64,000 bases of DNA. Source: Jatrophihabitans endophyticus (GTDB lineage Bacteria; Actinomycetota; Actinomycetes; Mycobacteriales; Jatrophihabitantaceae). Below the pieces are notes generated by a model. The model saw only the letters and a program-made list of their open reading frames with translations. It did no database searches and was not told the origin of the DNA. The DNA lies in assembly GCF_900129455.1 (NCBI RefSeq), contig NZ_FQVU01000002.1, positions 248,001-312,000 of the forward strand, written 5' to 3'. This document shows positions 11,527 through 20,872 of this stretch, in pieces (within the stretch, counting starts at the first letter, position 1; every line of letters starts with the position of its first letter). A program made the position numbers and the translations under genes.

Positions 11527-12462
11527 CTAGTCCTCCTTCTCGGTCTCGCTCGCCGGGTCCGTCGTGTTGCTCGGGTCGGACTCCGCGGTGTGCAGCGGCG
11601 CGTCGCTCTCGCTCGGGCCCTCGGTCTGGCCGTGGGTGACCGTGGCCGCCGCCTGCCCCTGCTGTGCGTCGGCCGAGGAGTCGACGGCGTAGGACGGTGC
11701 GGTGTCGCCCCGCCGGACGGCCAGCGCGACGCCGGCCTCGGTCGGCGTGCCGGTGCCGTTGGCCTCGGGCGCGAGCGTCGTCTCGTCGAACAGGCCGGCG
11801 ATCTGTCGCTCGATCTCGCGGAAGGAGCACAGCGGCGCGCCGCGGGTGGGCGCGGGCCGCTCGCCGGACTGCAGCTGGCTGACGAGCGAGCGCGCGGTGC
11901 CGACCGACTGCTGGTCGAAGAACTCGTAGTTGACGGTGACGACGGGCGCGTAGTCGCAGGCCGCGAGGCACTCGGCGTGCTCGAGGGTGATGCGGCCGTC
12001 CTCGGTGGTCTGGTTGTTGCCGACCCCGAGCTGCGTCTTCAACGCGTCGAAGATCTCGTCGCCGCCGAGCATGCCGCACAGCGTGTTGGTGCAGACGCTG
12101 ACGAGGTATTCGCCGGTGGGCTGACGCTTGTACATCGTGTAGAACGTCGCCACCGCGGCGACCTGCGCCTTGGTGATGCCCAGGACGTCGGAGCAGAACG
12201 CGATGCCGTCGGGCGTGACGTACCCCTGCTCTGACTGCACGAGGTGCAGCAGCGGCAGCAGCGCCGAGCGCGACTGCCCCTCGGGGTAGCGCGCGATGAG
12301 CTCCGCGGCGTCGGCACGGGTCCGGTCGGAGAACACCGACGGGTCGCCCGGGCGATCGAGGTTGATGACCGACGTGCGGAAGTTCGTCCGGTCGGTGTCG
12401 GAGTTCGTCGGCGCCGCCTGCGCGGGGGCGTCGGTGAAGCTCTTGTACTCGTAGTCCGGCAT
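11527..12462 (-). CDS. nuoE: NADH-quinone oxidoreductase subunit E
   Basis: [2Fe-2S] subunit of complex I; its four ligands are in CTNTLCGM and ECLAACDYAP. 311 residues, longer than the usual 160-250 because of an acidic, low-complexity C-terminal tail (about the last 90 residues) of the kind seen in actinobacteria. The ATG overlaps the nuoD stop (TGATG). Confidence 0.96.
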   Translation of the reverse strand: MPDYEYKSFTDAPAQAAPTNSDTDRTNFRTSVINLDRPGDPSVFSDRTRADAAELIARYPEGQSRSALLPLLHLVQSEQGYVTPDGIAFCSDVLGITKAQVAAVATFYTMYKRQPTGEYLVSVCTNTLCGMLGGDEIFDALKTQLGVGNNQTTEDGRITLEHAECLAACDYAPVVTVNYEFFDQQSVGTARSLVSQLQSGERPAPTRGAPLCSFREIERQIAGLFDETTLAPEANGTGTPTEAGVALAVRRGDTAPSYAVDSSADAQQGQAAATVTHGQTEGPSESDAPLHTAESDPSNTTDPASETEKED

Positions 12463-13784
12463 CAGCGATCACACCCACCCATGACGGGATCGATCGAGGC
12501 CACGGCGGCGATGACGTCGGCGACCTGGCCGCCGATCGACAGCGCCGCGACGGCCTGCAGGTTGATGAACGACGGCTCGCGGAAGTGCACCCGGTAGGGC
12601 CGGGTGCCGCCGTCGCTGACGATGTGCGCCCCGAGCTCGCCGCGGGGTGACTCGACCTTGGAGTACACCTGGCCCGCCGGGACGCGGAACCCTTCCGTCA
12701 CCAGCTTGAAGTGGTGGATCAGGGACTCCATCGACGTGTTCATGATCTTCTGGACGTGCTCGAGCGAGTTGCCCATGCCGTCGGGGCCGAGGCTGAGCTT
12801 CGCCGGCCACGCGATCTTGGGGTCGTCGTGCATGGTCTCGCCCGGCTCGAGCCGTGCCAGCACCTGCTCGATGATCTTGATCGACTCGTGCATCTCGGCG
12901 ACGCGGACGACGAAGCGCGACCAGCAGTCGCCGCGGTCGTCGGTCGGGACCTCGAAGTCGAAGGTCTCGTAGCCGAGGTACGGCTCGGTCTTGCGCATGT
13001 CCCACGGCAGGCCCGCGGCCCGCAGCAGCGGGCCGGTGATGCCGAGCGCGATGCAGCCCTCGACGCCGATCCAGCCGACGTCCTTGAGGCGGTTGATCCA
13101 GATCGGCTGGCCGCGCAGCAGGCGGTCGACGCCGACCAGCTCCTCGCGCTGCTCCTTGAGGAACTGGGCGAAGATCTCCTCGTAACCCTCGGGGAGGTCC
13201 TGCGCCACGCCGCCGGGGCGCACGAACGCGTGGTTCATGCGCAGCCCGGTGACGGCCTCGAGCACGTCCAGGCAGCGCTCGCGTGCCCGGAAGCCGTTGG
13301 TCATCGCGGTGAGCGCACCGAGCTCCATGCCGCCGGTGGCGAGCCACACCCAGTGCGACGAGAGGCGGTTGACCTCCATCATCAGCACCCGGATGAGCTG
13401 CGCGCGCGCCGGCGCCTCGATGCCGAGCAGCCGCTCGACACCCAGGCAGTACGCCGTCTCGTTGAAGATCGGGGAGAGGTAGTCGGCCCGGGTCAGGAAC
13501 GTGACGCCCTGCGTCCACGTCCGGTACTCGGTGTTCTTCTCGATGCCGGTGTGCAGGTAGCCCACCACGACGCGCGCGTCGGTGACGGTCTCGCCCTCGA
13601 GCTCGAGCACCAACCGCAGCACGCCGTGCGTCGACGGGTGCTGCGGCCCCATGTTGATGACGAGCTTCTCGTCGGCGATGGGGTCGGTGCCGCCGAAGAC
13701 CTGGTCCCAGTCGCCACCGGTGAGGTTGTAGACGCGACCTTCGGTCGTCGCGCGTGACGGCGCGTAGTCGTCGGTGGTGCTCAT
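12462..13784 (-). CDS. nuoD: NADH-quinone oxidoreductase subunit D
   Basis: 49-kDa-type subunit that forms the quinone site with NuoB. 440 residues from the ATG at 13784, which overlaps the nuoC stop. Conserved elements are [15 protein letters not shown] near residue 45 with the quinone-site histidine, and the C-terminal block [23 protein letters not shown]. The upstream in-frame Pro/Arg-rich extension is shadow sequence. Confidence 0.97.
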   Translation of the reverse strand: MSTTDDYAPSRATTEGRVYNLTGGDWDQVFGGTDPIADEKLVINMGPQHPSTHGVLRLVLELEGETVTDARVVVGYLHTGIEKNTEYRTWTQGVTFLTRADYLSPIFNETAYCLGVERLLGIEAPARAQLIRVLMMEVNRLSSHWVWLATGGMELGALTAMTNGFRARERCLDVLEAVTGLRMNHAFVRPGGVAQDLPEGYEEIFAQFLKEQREELVGVDRLLRGQPIWINRLKDVGWIGVEGCIALGITGPLLRAAGLPWDMRKTEPYLGYETFDFEVPTDDRGDCWSRFVVRVAEMHESIKIIEQVLARLEPGETMHDDPKIAWPAKLSLGPDGMGNSLEHVQKIMNTSMESLIHHFKLVTEGFRVPAGQVYSKVESPRGELGAHIVSDGGTRPYRVHFREPSFINLQAVAALSIGGQVADVIAAVASIDPVMGGCDR

Positions 13785-14533
13785 TTGTAAGCCCTCCGCT
13801 CGTCCGGCGGTGGAATGGTGGCGCCCTTGTACTGCACGGGGATGCCGCCGAGGGGATAGTCCTTGCGCTGCGGGTGGCCGTCCCAGTCGTCCGGCATCAG
13901 GATGCGGGTGAGCGCGGGATGGCCGTCGTAGACGATGCCGAACAGGTCGAAGGTCTCGCGCTCCTGCCAGTCGGCGGTCGGGTAGAGCCCGGTGAGCGAG
14001 GGAACGTGCGGGTCCTCGATGCTCACCGCGACCTCGAGGCGGACGCGGCGGCGGTAGGTCATGGACGTCAGGTGCGCCACCGAGTGCAGCCGGTGGGCCG
14101 AGCCCAGGTAGTCGACACCGGACACGCTGGAGCACAGCTCGAAGCGCAGGTTCGGGTCGTCGCGCAGTGCCGTGGCCACGCCGAGCAGGTGGTCGCGCTC
14201 GACCTGCAGCGTCAGCTCACCGCGATCGACGACGACCTTGCGGACCGCTTCGCCCGCGTGGGCGTAGGCCTCGAAGAGGGCGTCGACGACCTCGTCGAAG
14301 TAACCGCCGTACGGCCGTTCGGCCGGCGGCGGCGTCCACGGCTCGCGGACCAGACCACCGAAGCCGGAGGTGTCACCGCTGCCGGCGACGCCGAACATGC
14401 CGTGTCGCTCGACGCCGTACGGGGAGTCGGCCTTGTACGCGCCACCCGTGCCGACCGTCGCGCGCGCGATGTCGGCCGCGCCCTGCTCGGGGGCGGAGTC
14501 GTCGGGGACGGGGCGCTCCGTGGGGCTTGCCAC
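13781..14533 (-). CDS. nuoC: NADH-quinone oxidoreductase subunit C
   Basis: 30-kDa subunit of the peripheral arm. The signature [19 protein letters not shown] is present near residue 190, and the C-terminus [16 protein letters not shown] is typical. The GTG at 14533 (VASPTERP) lies 4 nt after the nuoB stop and gives 250 residues; the first 60 are low complexity. It is separate from nuoD, not fused as in E. coli. Confidence 0.95.
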   Translation of the reverse strand: MASPTERPVPDDSAPEQGAADIARATVGTGGAYKADSPYGVERHGMFGVAGSGDTSGFGGLVREPWTPPPAERPYGGYFDEVVDALFEAYAHAGEAVRKVVVDRGELTLQVERDHLLGVATALRDDPNLRFELCSSVSGVDYLGSAHRLHSVAHLTSMTYRRRVRLEVAVSIEDPHVPSLTGLYPTADWQERETFDLFGIVYDGHPALTRILMPDDWDGHPQRKDYPLGGIPVQYKGATIPPPDERRAYK

Positions 14534-14537
14534 CGTC

Positions 14538-15077
14538 CTACCGCCCGTACTTGTACGACGACGGCACGAGCTCGACGGTCTGGTCGGCGAGCTTCGCGGC
14601 ACGCTTCGGGCCCAGCGGCTCGTTCATGATCTTGTGGTGCAGCTTGAGGATCGCGTCGATGAGCATCTCCGGCCGCGGCGGGCAGCCGGGCAGGTACATG
14701 TCGACGGGGACGACGTGGTCGACGCCCTGGACGATCGCGTAGTTGTTGAACATGCCGCCGCTCGACGCGCACACGCCCATCGCGAGCACCCACTTGGGCT
14801 CGGGCATCTGGTCGTAGATCTGGCGTAGCACCGGCGCCATCTTCTGGCTGACGCGCCCGGCGACGATCATCAGGTCGGCCTGCCGCGGCGACGGGCGGAA
14901 GACCTCCATGCCGAAGCGGCCGGAGTCGAATCGCGGCGCGCCGAAGGTCATCATCTCGATGGCGCAGCAGGCGAGACCGAACGTCGCCGGCCACAGCGAG
15001 GACTTGCGCGTCCAGTTGACCAGCTTCTCGACGCTGGCCAGCAGGACGCCGTCCGGCAGCTTCTCTTCTAGACCCAT
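14538..15077 (-). CDS. nuoB: NADH-quinone oxidoreductase subunit B (cluster N2)
   Basis: Carries the terminal [4Fe-4S] cluster N2. 179 residues with the tandem cysteines of LACCAIEMM (C37, C38), C103 in VCASSGG and C132 in [10 protein letters not shown]. It sits 6 nt downstream of nuoA and 4 nt upstream of nuoC, consistent with one transcript. Confidence 0.98.
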   Translation of the reverse strand: MGLEEKLPDGVLLASVEKLVNWTRKSSLWPATFGLACCAIEMMTFGAPRFDSGRFGMEVFRPSPRQADLMIVAGRVSQKMAPVLRQIYDQMPEPKWVLAMGVCASSGGMFNNYAIVQGVDHVVPVDMYLPGCPPRPEMLIDAILKLHHKIMNEPLGPKRAAKLADQTVELVPSSYKYGR

Positions 15078-15083
15078 GGCTTA

Positions 15084-15446
15084 TCAGTCCCAGTCCAGTC
15101 CGCCGCGGCGCCAGACGTAGGCGTACGCGGAGAACACGGTGACGATGAACAGGATGATCTCGACCAGCCCGAACAGTCCGAGCGCCTTGTTCGACACGGC
15201 GTAGGGGTACAGGAAGATGATCTCGATGTCGAAGACGATGAACAGCATCGCCGTCAGGAAGTACTTGATCGGGAACCGCTGCGGGCCGAGCGGCTGCTCC
15301 GTCGGCTCGATGCCGCACTCGTAGAAGTCGAGCTTGGCCTTGTTGTAACGCTTCGGCCCGGTGAACGGGGCGATGGCGACCGAGAAGAACGCGAAGCCGA
15401 AGGCCAGTGCGAACAGCAGGACGATCGGCAGGTAGGGCGCGAGCAT
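15084..15446 (-). CDS. nuoA: NADH-quinone oxidoreductase subunit A
   Basis: First gene of the nuo block: 120 residues, three hydrophobic helices, with the family pattern [44 protein letters not shown] split over helices 2-3. The ATG at 15446 follows a purine-rich Shine-Dalgarno (AAGGGAGAG). Only 89 nt separate it from the flavoprotein gene upstream on the same strand, so it may be co-transcribed with that gene or have its own promoter in the gap. Confidence 0.97.
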   Translation of the reverse strand: MLAPYLPIVLLFALAFGFAFFSVAIAPFTGPKRYNKAKLDFYECGIEPTEQPLGPQRFPIKYFLTAMLFIVFDIEIIFLYPYAVSNKALGLFGLVEIILFIVTVFSAYAYVWRRGGLDWD

Positions 15447-15525
15447 CTAGCGCTGCTCTCCCTTCTCGGACGGAATCGGGGGGCGCGAACCCCAGGCTAT
15501 CCCCGCACTCAGGCGGAACTTGGGC

Positions 15526-15539
15526 TTAGGCATGCCTAA
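15526..15539. promoter_or_regulatory. 14-bp perfect palindrome between the reductase gene and nuoA
   Basis: TTAGGCATGCCTAA is a perfect 7+7 palindrome that overlaps the stop codon of the upstream reductase gene, about 80 nt before the nuoA start. It could be an operator for nuoA. The half-site resembles DtxR/IdeR half-sites but the spacing is not that of the 19-bp iron box. Function is unproven. Confidence 0.4.
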
Positions 15540-16849
15540 CGGACCGCCGGGGTCAGCTTGGTGAGCGCGGTGATGACGCGGTCGGAGACGTCCCCGTCGT
15601 GCGGGTCGGTCAGGTTCGCCAGCAGTTTGAGGACGAACCGCATCAGCGCCGGGTGGGGCAGGCCGTGGCGGGTGCACGCACGCATGACGGCCGGATTGCC
15701 GATCAGCTTCACGAACACCGCCCCGAGCCGGTAGTAGGCGCCCCACTCCTCGCGCATGCGCGCCGGGTACTGCTGCAGCGCGCGCTCACGGCTGGGGCCG
15801 TCGGGCCGGGCCAGCGCCTGGACGGCAGCCTCGGCCGCGTACTTGCCCGACTCCATCGCGTAGGGGATGCCCTCGCCGTTGAACGGGTTCACCGAGCCAC
15901 CCGAGTCGCCGACGATGAGCAGGCCGTCGACGTAGTGCGGGGTGCGGTTGAAGCCCATCGGCAGCGCGGCGCCGCCGGTCTTGCCCACGGCGTTCTCCTC
16001 GCGCAGGCCCCACTCCTCGGGAGTGTTGTCGAGCCAGCGGGTCAGCATGGCGCGGTAGTCGGTCTTGCCGAAGCCGCTGCTGGAGTTCAGCACGCCCAGG
16101 CCGGCGTTGACCGTCCCGTCGCCCATGCCGAAGATCCAGCCGTAACCGGGCAGCAGGTCGGACTCGTTGGGCTTGCCGTCCCAGAGCTCCAGCCACGACT
16201 CGAGATAGTCGTCGTGCGTCTTCGGGCTCGTGTAGTAGCGGCGGACGGCCACGCCGAGGGGGCGCTTGTCGTTGCGGTGCACGCCGAGCTTCTGCGCGAG
16301 CTTGCCGCTGACGCCTTCGCAGGTCAGCACGAGCGGCGCGCGGAAGGTGACCGGCTTCTTGTCCGCCGTCCGACCGGTGACGCCGACGACGCGACCGGTC
16401 GCGTCCTGGATCGGGTCGGTGACGCTGGTGCGCTCGTAGAGTCGCGCACCGGCCTTGACCGCCTGCTCGGCCAGCATCGCGTCGAGGTCGGCGCGAGGCC
16501 GGACCAGTCCGAACGGCGGGAAGCTGGTGAGGTCGGGCCAGTCGAGGTGCAGCCGCTGACCGCCGCCGATGACGCGCAGTCCGCGGTTGTGCAGCCAGCC
16601 GTTGGCCTCGCTGACGTCGATGCCCATGTCGACGAGCGCGCGGGTGCCGCGGGGGGTGAGGCCGTCGCCGCACACCTTCTCGCGCGGGAACTCGGTCTTC
16701 TCGATCAGGGCGACGGACAGGCCCGCGCTCGCCAGCCAGTACGCGGCGCTGCTGCCCGCCGGACCCGCGCCGACGACGATCACGTCGGCGTCGTTGCCTT
16801 CATCGGCGGTCAGCGACTCGGGGCGGACCTCCGCCGTGGGGACCGACAT
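15536..16849 (-). CDS. Geranylgeranyl reductase family flavoprotein (probable menaquinone reductase)
   Basis: FAD-dependent reductase of 437 residues. The dinucleotide-binding motif VVGAGPAGSSAAYWL starts near residue 25 and the family motif VCGDGLTPRG is at 59-68; a second FAD block GDSGGSVNPFNGEGIPYAMESG lies near residue 310. In actinobacteria such proteins hydrogenate isoprenoid chains, including one unit of the menaquinone tail (MenJ in mycobacteria). Its place directly ahead of nuoA on the same strand suggests it tailors the quinone that complex I reduces. Reduction of another geranylgeranyl lipid is the main alternative. Confidence 0.88.
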   Translation of the reverse strand: MSVPTAEVRPESLTADEGNDADVIVVGAGPAGSSAAYWLASAGLSVALIEKTEFPREKVCGDGLTPRGTRALVDMGIDVSEANGWLHNRGLRVIGGGQRLHLDWPDLTSFPPFGLVRPRADLDAMLAEQAVKAGARLYERTSVTDPIQDATGRVVGVTGRTADKKPVTFRAPLVLTCEGVSGKLAQKLGVHRNDKRPLGVAVRRYYTSPKTHDDYLESWLELWDGKPNESDLLPGYGWIFGMGDGTVNAGLGVLNSSSGFGKTDYRAMLTRWLDNTPEEWGLREENAVGKTGGAALPMGFNRTPHYVDGLLIVGDSGGSVNPFNGEGIPYAMESGKYAAEAAVQALARPDGPSRERALQQYPARMREEWGAYYRLGAVFVKLIGNPAVMRACTRHGLPHPALMRFVLKLLANLTDPHDGDVSDRVITALTKLTPAVR

Positions 16850-16880
16850 GCTGGGGGGCTCCTGCCGAACGGGGAAGAGT

Positions 16881-16898
16881 TTGTGAACGCTTTCACGA
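16881..16898. promoter_or_regulatory. Rex-like operator upstream of the reductase-nuo operon
   Basis: TTGTGAACGCTTTCACGA matches the Rex consensus TTGTGAA-N4-TTCACAA at all but one of the fixed positions. It lies 32 nt before the ATG of the reductase gene. Rex is the NADH/NAD+-sensing repressor known to control nuo in Streptomyces. A LacI-family (cre-like) operator is an alternative, because the core also fits TGAAAGCGTTCACA on the minus strand. Confidence 0.55.
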
Positions 16899-16999
16899 GC
16901 GCTCCGGCGGGGAGTCTACGCCGCATCTGGCCGTCGTCCTGCCCCTCGGCGTGGCCGCGTTAGCAACCCCGAGCGCGACCACGGCGAAGGGCAAGCAGG

Positions 17000-18031
17000 T
17001 CACCGTGGGGCCAGCGCCGCTCTCAGCCTCGCTGCCGTGACGGGCCAGTGCCGCAGCACGTCCTCCCACAGGATGCGCTCGACCCGCCAGCCCCGCGAGC
17101 GCAGCGCGTGCTCGCGCCGCTTCTCGCGCCACAGCGCGTCGGCGGTGTACTTGTCGCGGCCATCGGCCTCGAGGACCAACCGCTGCTCGGGCCAACAGAA
17201 ATCGACCCGGTAGCCGCCGATCACGTACTGCAGCCGGGGTGACGGGAACCCGGCTCGACACAGCGCGAGGCGCACCACCGACTCGAGGGGCGATTCGGCC
17301 AGGGGGTCGGCCAGGCCCAGCACGGCGCGCGCCTGGCGGACGCCGGGCCAGCCGAGCGCGCCGGCCAGTGCCCGATCGATCGCGGCCACGGTGGCCACCC
17401 GCTCGCGCAGCGCGGAGTCGGCCGCCATGATGCCGCCGCGCGCATCGTGACGGGCGAGGTCGACGAGGGTCCGCGCCACCGTGGTCACCGGTACCCCGAA
17501 CCACGACGTCACCTCCGCGTCGGACAGCCCTGCGCCGTACGCGTGCCCCGCCGCGCGGCGCCCGAGGCCGAGGCGCGCCGGCGCCAGCAGTTCGGGCGCC
17601 GTCGGCAATCGCAGGACCGGCAGGCCGTGCAGGACGGCTGAGCTCGCCGCCGCGACGACGTGCTCACGGCGGCCACGGCACAGCGCCGCCGCGTGGAGGG
17701 CGTGCCGCCGCCGTGCGTCGAGTCGCACGTCGCCGGACCCCACGACACGCAACGGCGCCACCGTCCCCCTGGCCGGGATCGACCAGTCGCCCCGACAGAC
17801 GGCCGCCCGGGCCGCCGAGCGGGTCACCCCCAGGGCGGCGAGCTCGGCGGTGGTGAGGACGAAGCCGCGGCCGGCCGCCGTACGGAGCGGTTCCCCGGCG
17901 CCGCGCGCCGCCGCGTGCCACCAGCTCTGCCACTGCCGAGCCGGACCCGGTCCCGGCCTCCCGGGACCACCGGGAACGGCGTCGACGAGGACGTGGTCCA
18001 GGTACCGATCGGGGTCCGGGAGCCCACCCAT
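17000..18031 (-). CDS. AbiEi-antitoxin-like / DUF559 endonuclease-fold protein
   Basis: 343 residues from an ATG at 18031. The N-terminal part (FVLTTAELAALGVTRSAARAAV, near residue 50) looks like the winged-helix AbiEi-type domain. The C-terminal part has the DUF559/Vsr-like core YRVDFCWPEQRLVLEADG followed by WRVERILWEDVLRH, with acidic residues placed as in PD-(D/E)XK folds. Such proteins are common single genes in actinobacteria and usually have no AbiEii toxin beside them; none is seen here. Function is not established. No convincing Shine-Dalgarno precedes the start. Confidence 0.7.
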   Translation of the reverse strand: MGGLPDPDRYLDHVLVDAVPGGPGRPGPGPARQWQSWWHAAARGAGEPLRTAAGRGFVLTTAELAALGVTRSAARAAVCRGDWSIPARGTVAPLRVVGSGDVRLDARRRHALHAAALCRGRREHVVAAASSAVLHGLPVLRLPTAPELLAPARLGLGRRAAGHAYGAGLSDAEVTSWFGVPVTTVARTLVDLARHDARGGIMAADSALRERVATVAAIDRALAGALGWPGVRQARAVLGLADPLAESPLESVVRLALCRAGFPSPRLQYVIGGYRVDFCWPEQRLVLEADGRDKYTADALWREKRREHALRSRGWRVERILWEDVLRHWPVTAARLRAALAPR

Positions 18032-18144
18032 GCCGGCGATCGTGACGCGTCGAAGGAGCGGAGCAGAGGTTGTCCACAGCCCCCATCCGCGCTTGCCCCG
18101 CGGTGTGGCCGCGATCAACCGCGCCGCAACGGCCACGGGGAGGG

Positions 18145-19680
18145 TCAGGCGGGGGCGGCGTCCAGCTCGTCGGCGCCGAGCGCCGCCGGCTCGTGGCGAC
18201 CCGCCTCGGCCGGCGGGCGGACGAGGACGAACACCGCCAGTGCGGCGAGGACGCCGAGGACGCCGGAGACGAGCAGCGTCCACTGCACGCCCTGGACGGA
18301 GGCGGCGTGGATCGCGTCGTCGAGCGCGCCGCGCACGGCCGCCGGCGCCTGGGCCAGGACGCCGTGCGCCTGACCGCCCGAGACCGCCCGCGAGACCGCG
18401 TCCGACGCCGGCACCCGGTGGTCGGCGAGGACGTGGGCCGAACGCGCCGCGAACACCGAGCCCAGACCGGCGATGCCGAGCGCGAAGCCCAGCTGCCGGG
18501 CGGTGTTGACCGCCCCAGCCGCCATGCCGCCGCGCTGCACCGGCACCGCGCTCATCGCCGCCGAGCTCAGCGTCGGCGTGGCCAGCCCGACGCCCACGCC
18601 GACGAGGAAGAACCCGGGCAGCAGCGCGGGCCAGGTGGCGCTGCCGTGCACGAGCATCCCGCCGAGCAGGCCGCCGAGCCCGATGAGCAGCAGGCCACCC
18701 CCGATGATCGGGCCGGGACGGGTGCCGTGCAGGAAGCGGCCGATCGCCGCGGACACGCCGAAGGACGCGAGCGACAGCGGCAGCCCCACGAGACCGGACT
18801 CGATGGGGCTCAGCCCGACGACCGACTGCAGCCAGATCGTCGTGTACGTGAACGACGCGAACGCACAGAGCGTGACGAACATGCCGGCCAGCAGCACCCC
18901 GACGAAGGGACCGTTGCGCAGCAGCGACAGGTCGAGCATCGGTGCCCGGGTCCGCAGCTCGACGGCGACGAACACCGCCAGCAGCACCGGCGTGGCCACG
19001 AGCCAGCCCCAGCTGCCGACCTCGCCCCAGCCGTTCTCGTTGGCCTCGATCAGACCGTAGGTCAACGAGGCCGCCGCCGCCGTGAACGCGACGATGCCGG
19101 GCACGTCCACCCGAGCGCGCACCGGCGCGTGCGAGTCGCGCAGCACGACGACGCACAGCGCGATCGCGACGAGGCTGACCGGCAGGTTGACGAAGAAGAT
19201 CCAGCGCCACGAGACGCCCTCGGTGAGCAGGCCGCCGACGATGGGGCCGACCGCGGCCGACGCGCCGGCCACCGCCCCCCAGATGCCGTACGCGGTGCCG
19301 CGGTCGCGGCCGTGGTAGCTGCTGTTGAGCAGGGCGAAGGTCGTCGCGAACATCGCCGCGGCGCCGAGCCCCTGGACGGCCCGCGCCGCGACCAGGGCGC
19401 CGGCGTTCGGCGCGAGCCCGCACACCAGCGACGACACCGCGAAGAGCCCCAGCCCGGCGATGTAGGCCCGCCGGTGCCCCACCAGGTCGGCGATCGAGCC
19501 GGTGCCCAGCACGAGCGCGGCGAGCACCAGCGCGTACGCGTCGACCACCCACTGCAGCGACGCGAACGAGGTCTGCAGATCGGTGGCCATGTCGGGCAGC
19601 GCGACGTTCACGATCGTCACGTCGATGAGCAGCATGAACGTGCCCAGGCACACCGTGAGCAACGGCAACCACTTGCGCAT
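18145..19680 (-). CDS. MFS drug:H+ antiporter, DHA2/EmrB-QacA type
   Basis: 511-residue integral membrane transporter with about 14 helices, including the family motifs LDVTIVNVALP-like LLIDVTIVNVALPDMATDL near the start and GSIADLVGHRRAYIAG in the loop between helices 2 and 3. It is expected to export small hydrophobic compounds using the proton gradient. The ATG at 19680 follows a strong Shine-Dalgarno (GGAAGGA). It is divergent from the Lrp-type regulator across a 148-bp gap that holds a perfect inverted repeat. Confidence 0.92.
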   Translation of the reverse strand: MRKWLPLLTVCLGTFMLLIDVTIVNVALPDMATDLQTSFASLQWVVDAYALVLAALVLGTGSIADLVGHRRAYIAGLGLFAVSSLVCGLAPNAGALVAARAVQGLGAAAMFATTFALLNSSYHGRDRGTAYGIWGAVAGASAAVGPIVGGLLTEGVSWRWIFFVNLPVSLVAIALCVVVLRDSHAPVRARVDVPGIVAFTAAAASLTYGLIEANENGWGEVGSWGWLVATPVLLAVFVAVELRTRAPMLDLSLLRNGPFVGVLLAGMFVTLCAFASFTYTTIWLQSVVGLSPIESGLVGLPLSLASFGVSAAIGRFLHGTRPGPIIGGGLLLIGLGGLLGGMLVHGSATWPALLPGFFLVGVGVGLATPTLSSAAMSAVPVQRGGMAAGAVNTARQLGFALGIAGLGSVFAARSAHVLADHRVPASDAVSRAVSGGQAHGVLAQAPAAVRGALDDAIHAASVQGVQWTLLVSGVLGVLAALAVFVLVRPPAEAGRHEPAALGADELDAAPA

Positions 19681-19799
19681 GTCGGGTCCTTCCCCAGTCG
19701 TCCTCTTCACCGTCCCGACGAGCACGAGGCACCGGGATCGACGAACCGCGGACCACTATCGGCCCGGGGTCGGACGCCGGACGCACCGAATTGCCGTCG

Positions 19800-19818
19800 T
19801 GTGGCGGAATCCGCCACA
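19800..19818. promoter_or_regulatory. 19-bp perfect inverted repeat, candidate operator of the Lrp-type regulator
   Basis: TGTGGCGGAATCCGCCACA has two 9-bp arms around a central A. It sits 10 nt before the start of the divergent Lrp-family gene and 119 nt before the efflux pump, so it could serve autoregulation and control of the pump. Confidence 0.6.
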
Positions 19819-19828
19819 ATCGACGGTC

Positions 19829-20848
19829 ATGTTGTCCGAAACCGCCAGCATCGATGTCGTCGATGCGCAGATCATCCGCTGCCTGCAGCTGTCACCGAGG
19901 ATCCCGTTCCGTACCGTGGCCGACATCCTCGCCCTGTCGGAGCAGACCGTGGCGCGCCGGTACCGGCGGCTGGTCGGCGGCGGGATCGTGCGCGTCACCG
20001 TCGTCCTGCGGCCGACCGCGTTCGGGCAGACCAACTGGACGGTGCGCACCAAGTGCCGTCCGAGCGGCGCGGAGTCGCTGGCGCAGGCGCTCGCCCGTCG
20101 CGACGACGTCAGCTGGGTGACGCTCGCCGCCGGCGGTGCCGAGGTGCTGTGGGTGCTGCGCGCCCGCTCGCAGGAGTCGCGCGACGAACTGCTGATGCAC
20201 CGCCTGCCCCGCTCGGCGCCGGTGCTCGACATCAGCGCTGCGATGCTGCTGCACCGCTACGTGGGGGTGGGCACGTCACCCGCGGACGACTGGGCCGGGC
20301 TCGCCGACCTGCTCGACGCGCAGCAGGCTGCCGCCGCCACCGCGACGATGGCGCTGCGCCCGTGCGCCGAGGACCGTCGCTTCGAGTTCCGCCCCGGCGA
20401 CACGGCGATGCTCGACGTGCTGAAGGCGGACGCGCGCGCCTCCTACGCGACCCTGGCCGACGCCGCGGGCACGACCGAGGCACGCGCGGCGCGACGGCTG
20501 CGCACGCTGGTCGAGGACGGCGCCGCCTACCTCGACGTCGACATCGCCCTGGCGGCGATCGGGATGCACGCGTCGGCGACGCTGTGGCTGACGGTGCCGC
20601 CGTCCCGGCTGCACGCCGCGGGCACCGCCCTCGCCTCGGCCCCGGAGGTGGGTTTCGCCGGCGCGGTCACCGGGCCGCAGAACCTCATGGCGAGCGTGGT
20701 GTGCCGCGACGTCGAGCACCTGTACCGGATGGTGACCGAGACGGTCGGCGCGATCGAGGGCGTGCAGAGCCTGGCCATCAGCCCGGTGTCGCGTCAGCTC
20801 AAGCAGGCCGACGCGCTCGTGGACGGCGACCGGCTCGCCGTGAGCTGA
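19829..20848 (+). CDS. Lrp/AsnC family transcriptional regulator with tandem domains
   Basis: 339 residues, about twice the usual Lrp length. It holds two copies of the family layout: an HTH at about residues 8-55 (DVVDAQIIRCLQLSPRIPFRTVADIL...ARRYRRLVGGGIV), then a second HTH near 195-240 (DTAMLDVLKADARASYATLADAAGTTEARAARRLRTLVEDG), each followed by a sensor-like region. The ATG at 19829 starts the first HTH cleanly. Divergence from the MFS pump suggests it controls that pump. Confidence 0.88.
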   Translation: MLSETASIDVVDAQIIRCLQLSPRIPFRTVADILALSEQTVARRYRRLVGGGIVRVTVVLRPTAFGQTNWTVRTKCRPSGAESLAQALARRDDVSWVTLAAGGAEVLWVLRARSQESRDELLMHRLPRSAPVLDISAAMLLHRYVGVGTSPADDWAGLADLLDAQQAAAATATMALRPCAEDRRFEFRPGDTAMLDVLKADARASYATLADAAGTTEARAARRLRTLVEDGAAYLDVDIALAAIGMHASATLWLTVPPSRLHAAGTALASAPEVGFAGAVTGPQNLMASVVCRDVEHLYRMVTETVGAIEGVQSLAISPVSRQLKQADALVDGDRLAVS

Positions 20849-20872
20849 CCGGTGCGGCCCCCGAGGGTGCTG

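Noticed and set aside
16893-17504. 203-codon minus-strand frame overlapping the DUF559 gene
   Set aside because: Low-complexity Arg/Gly/Pro shadow of the real gene in a different frame.
18032-19819. Long in-frame extension upstream of the AbiEi/DUF559 protein
   Set aside because: It overlaps the efflux pump on the same strand in another frame and has shadow composition.
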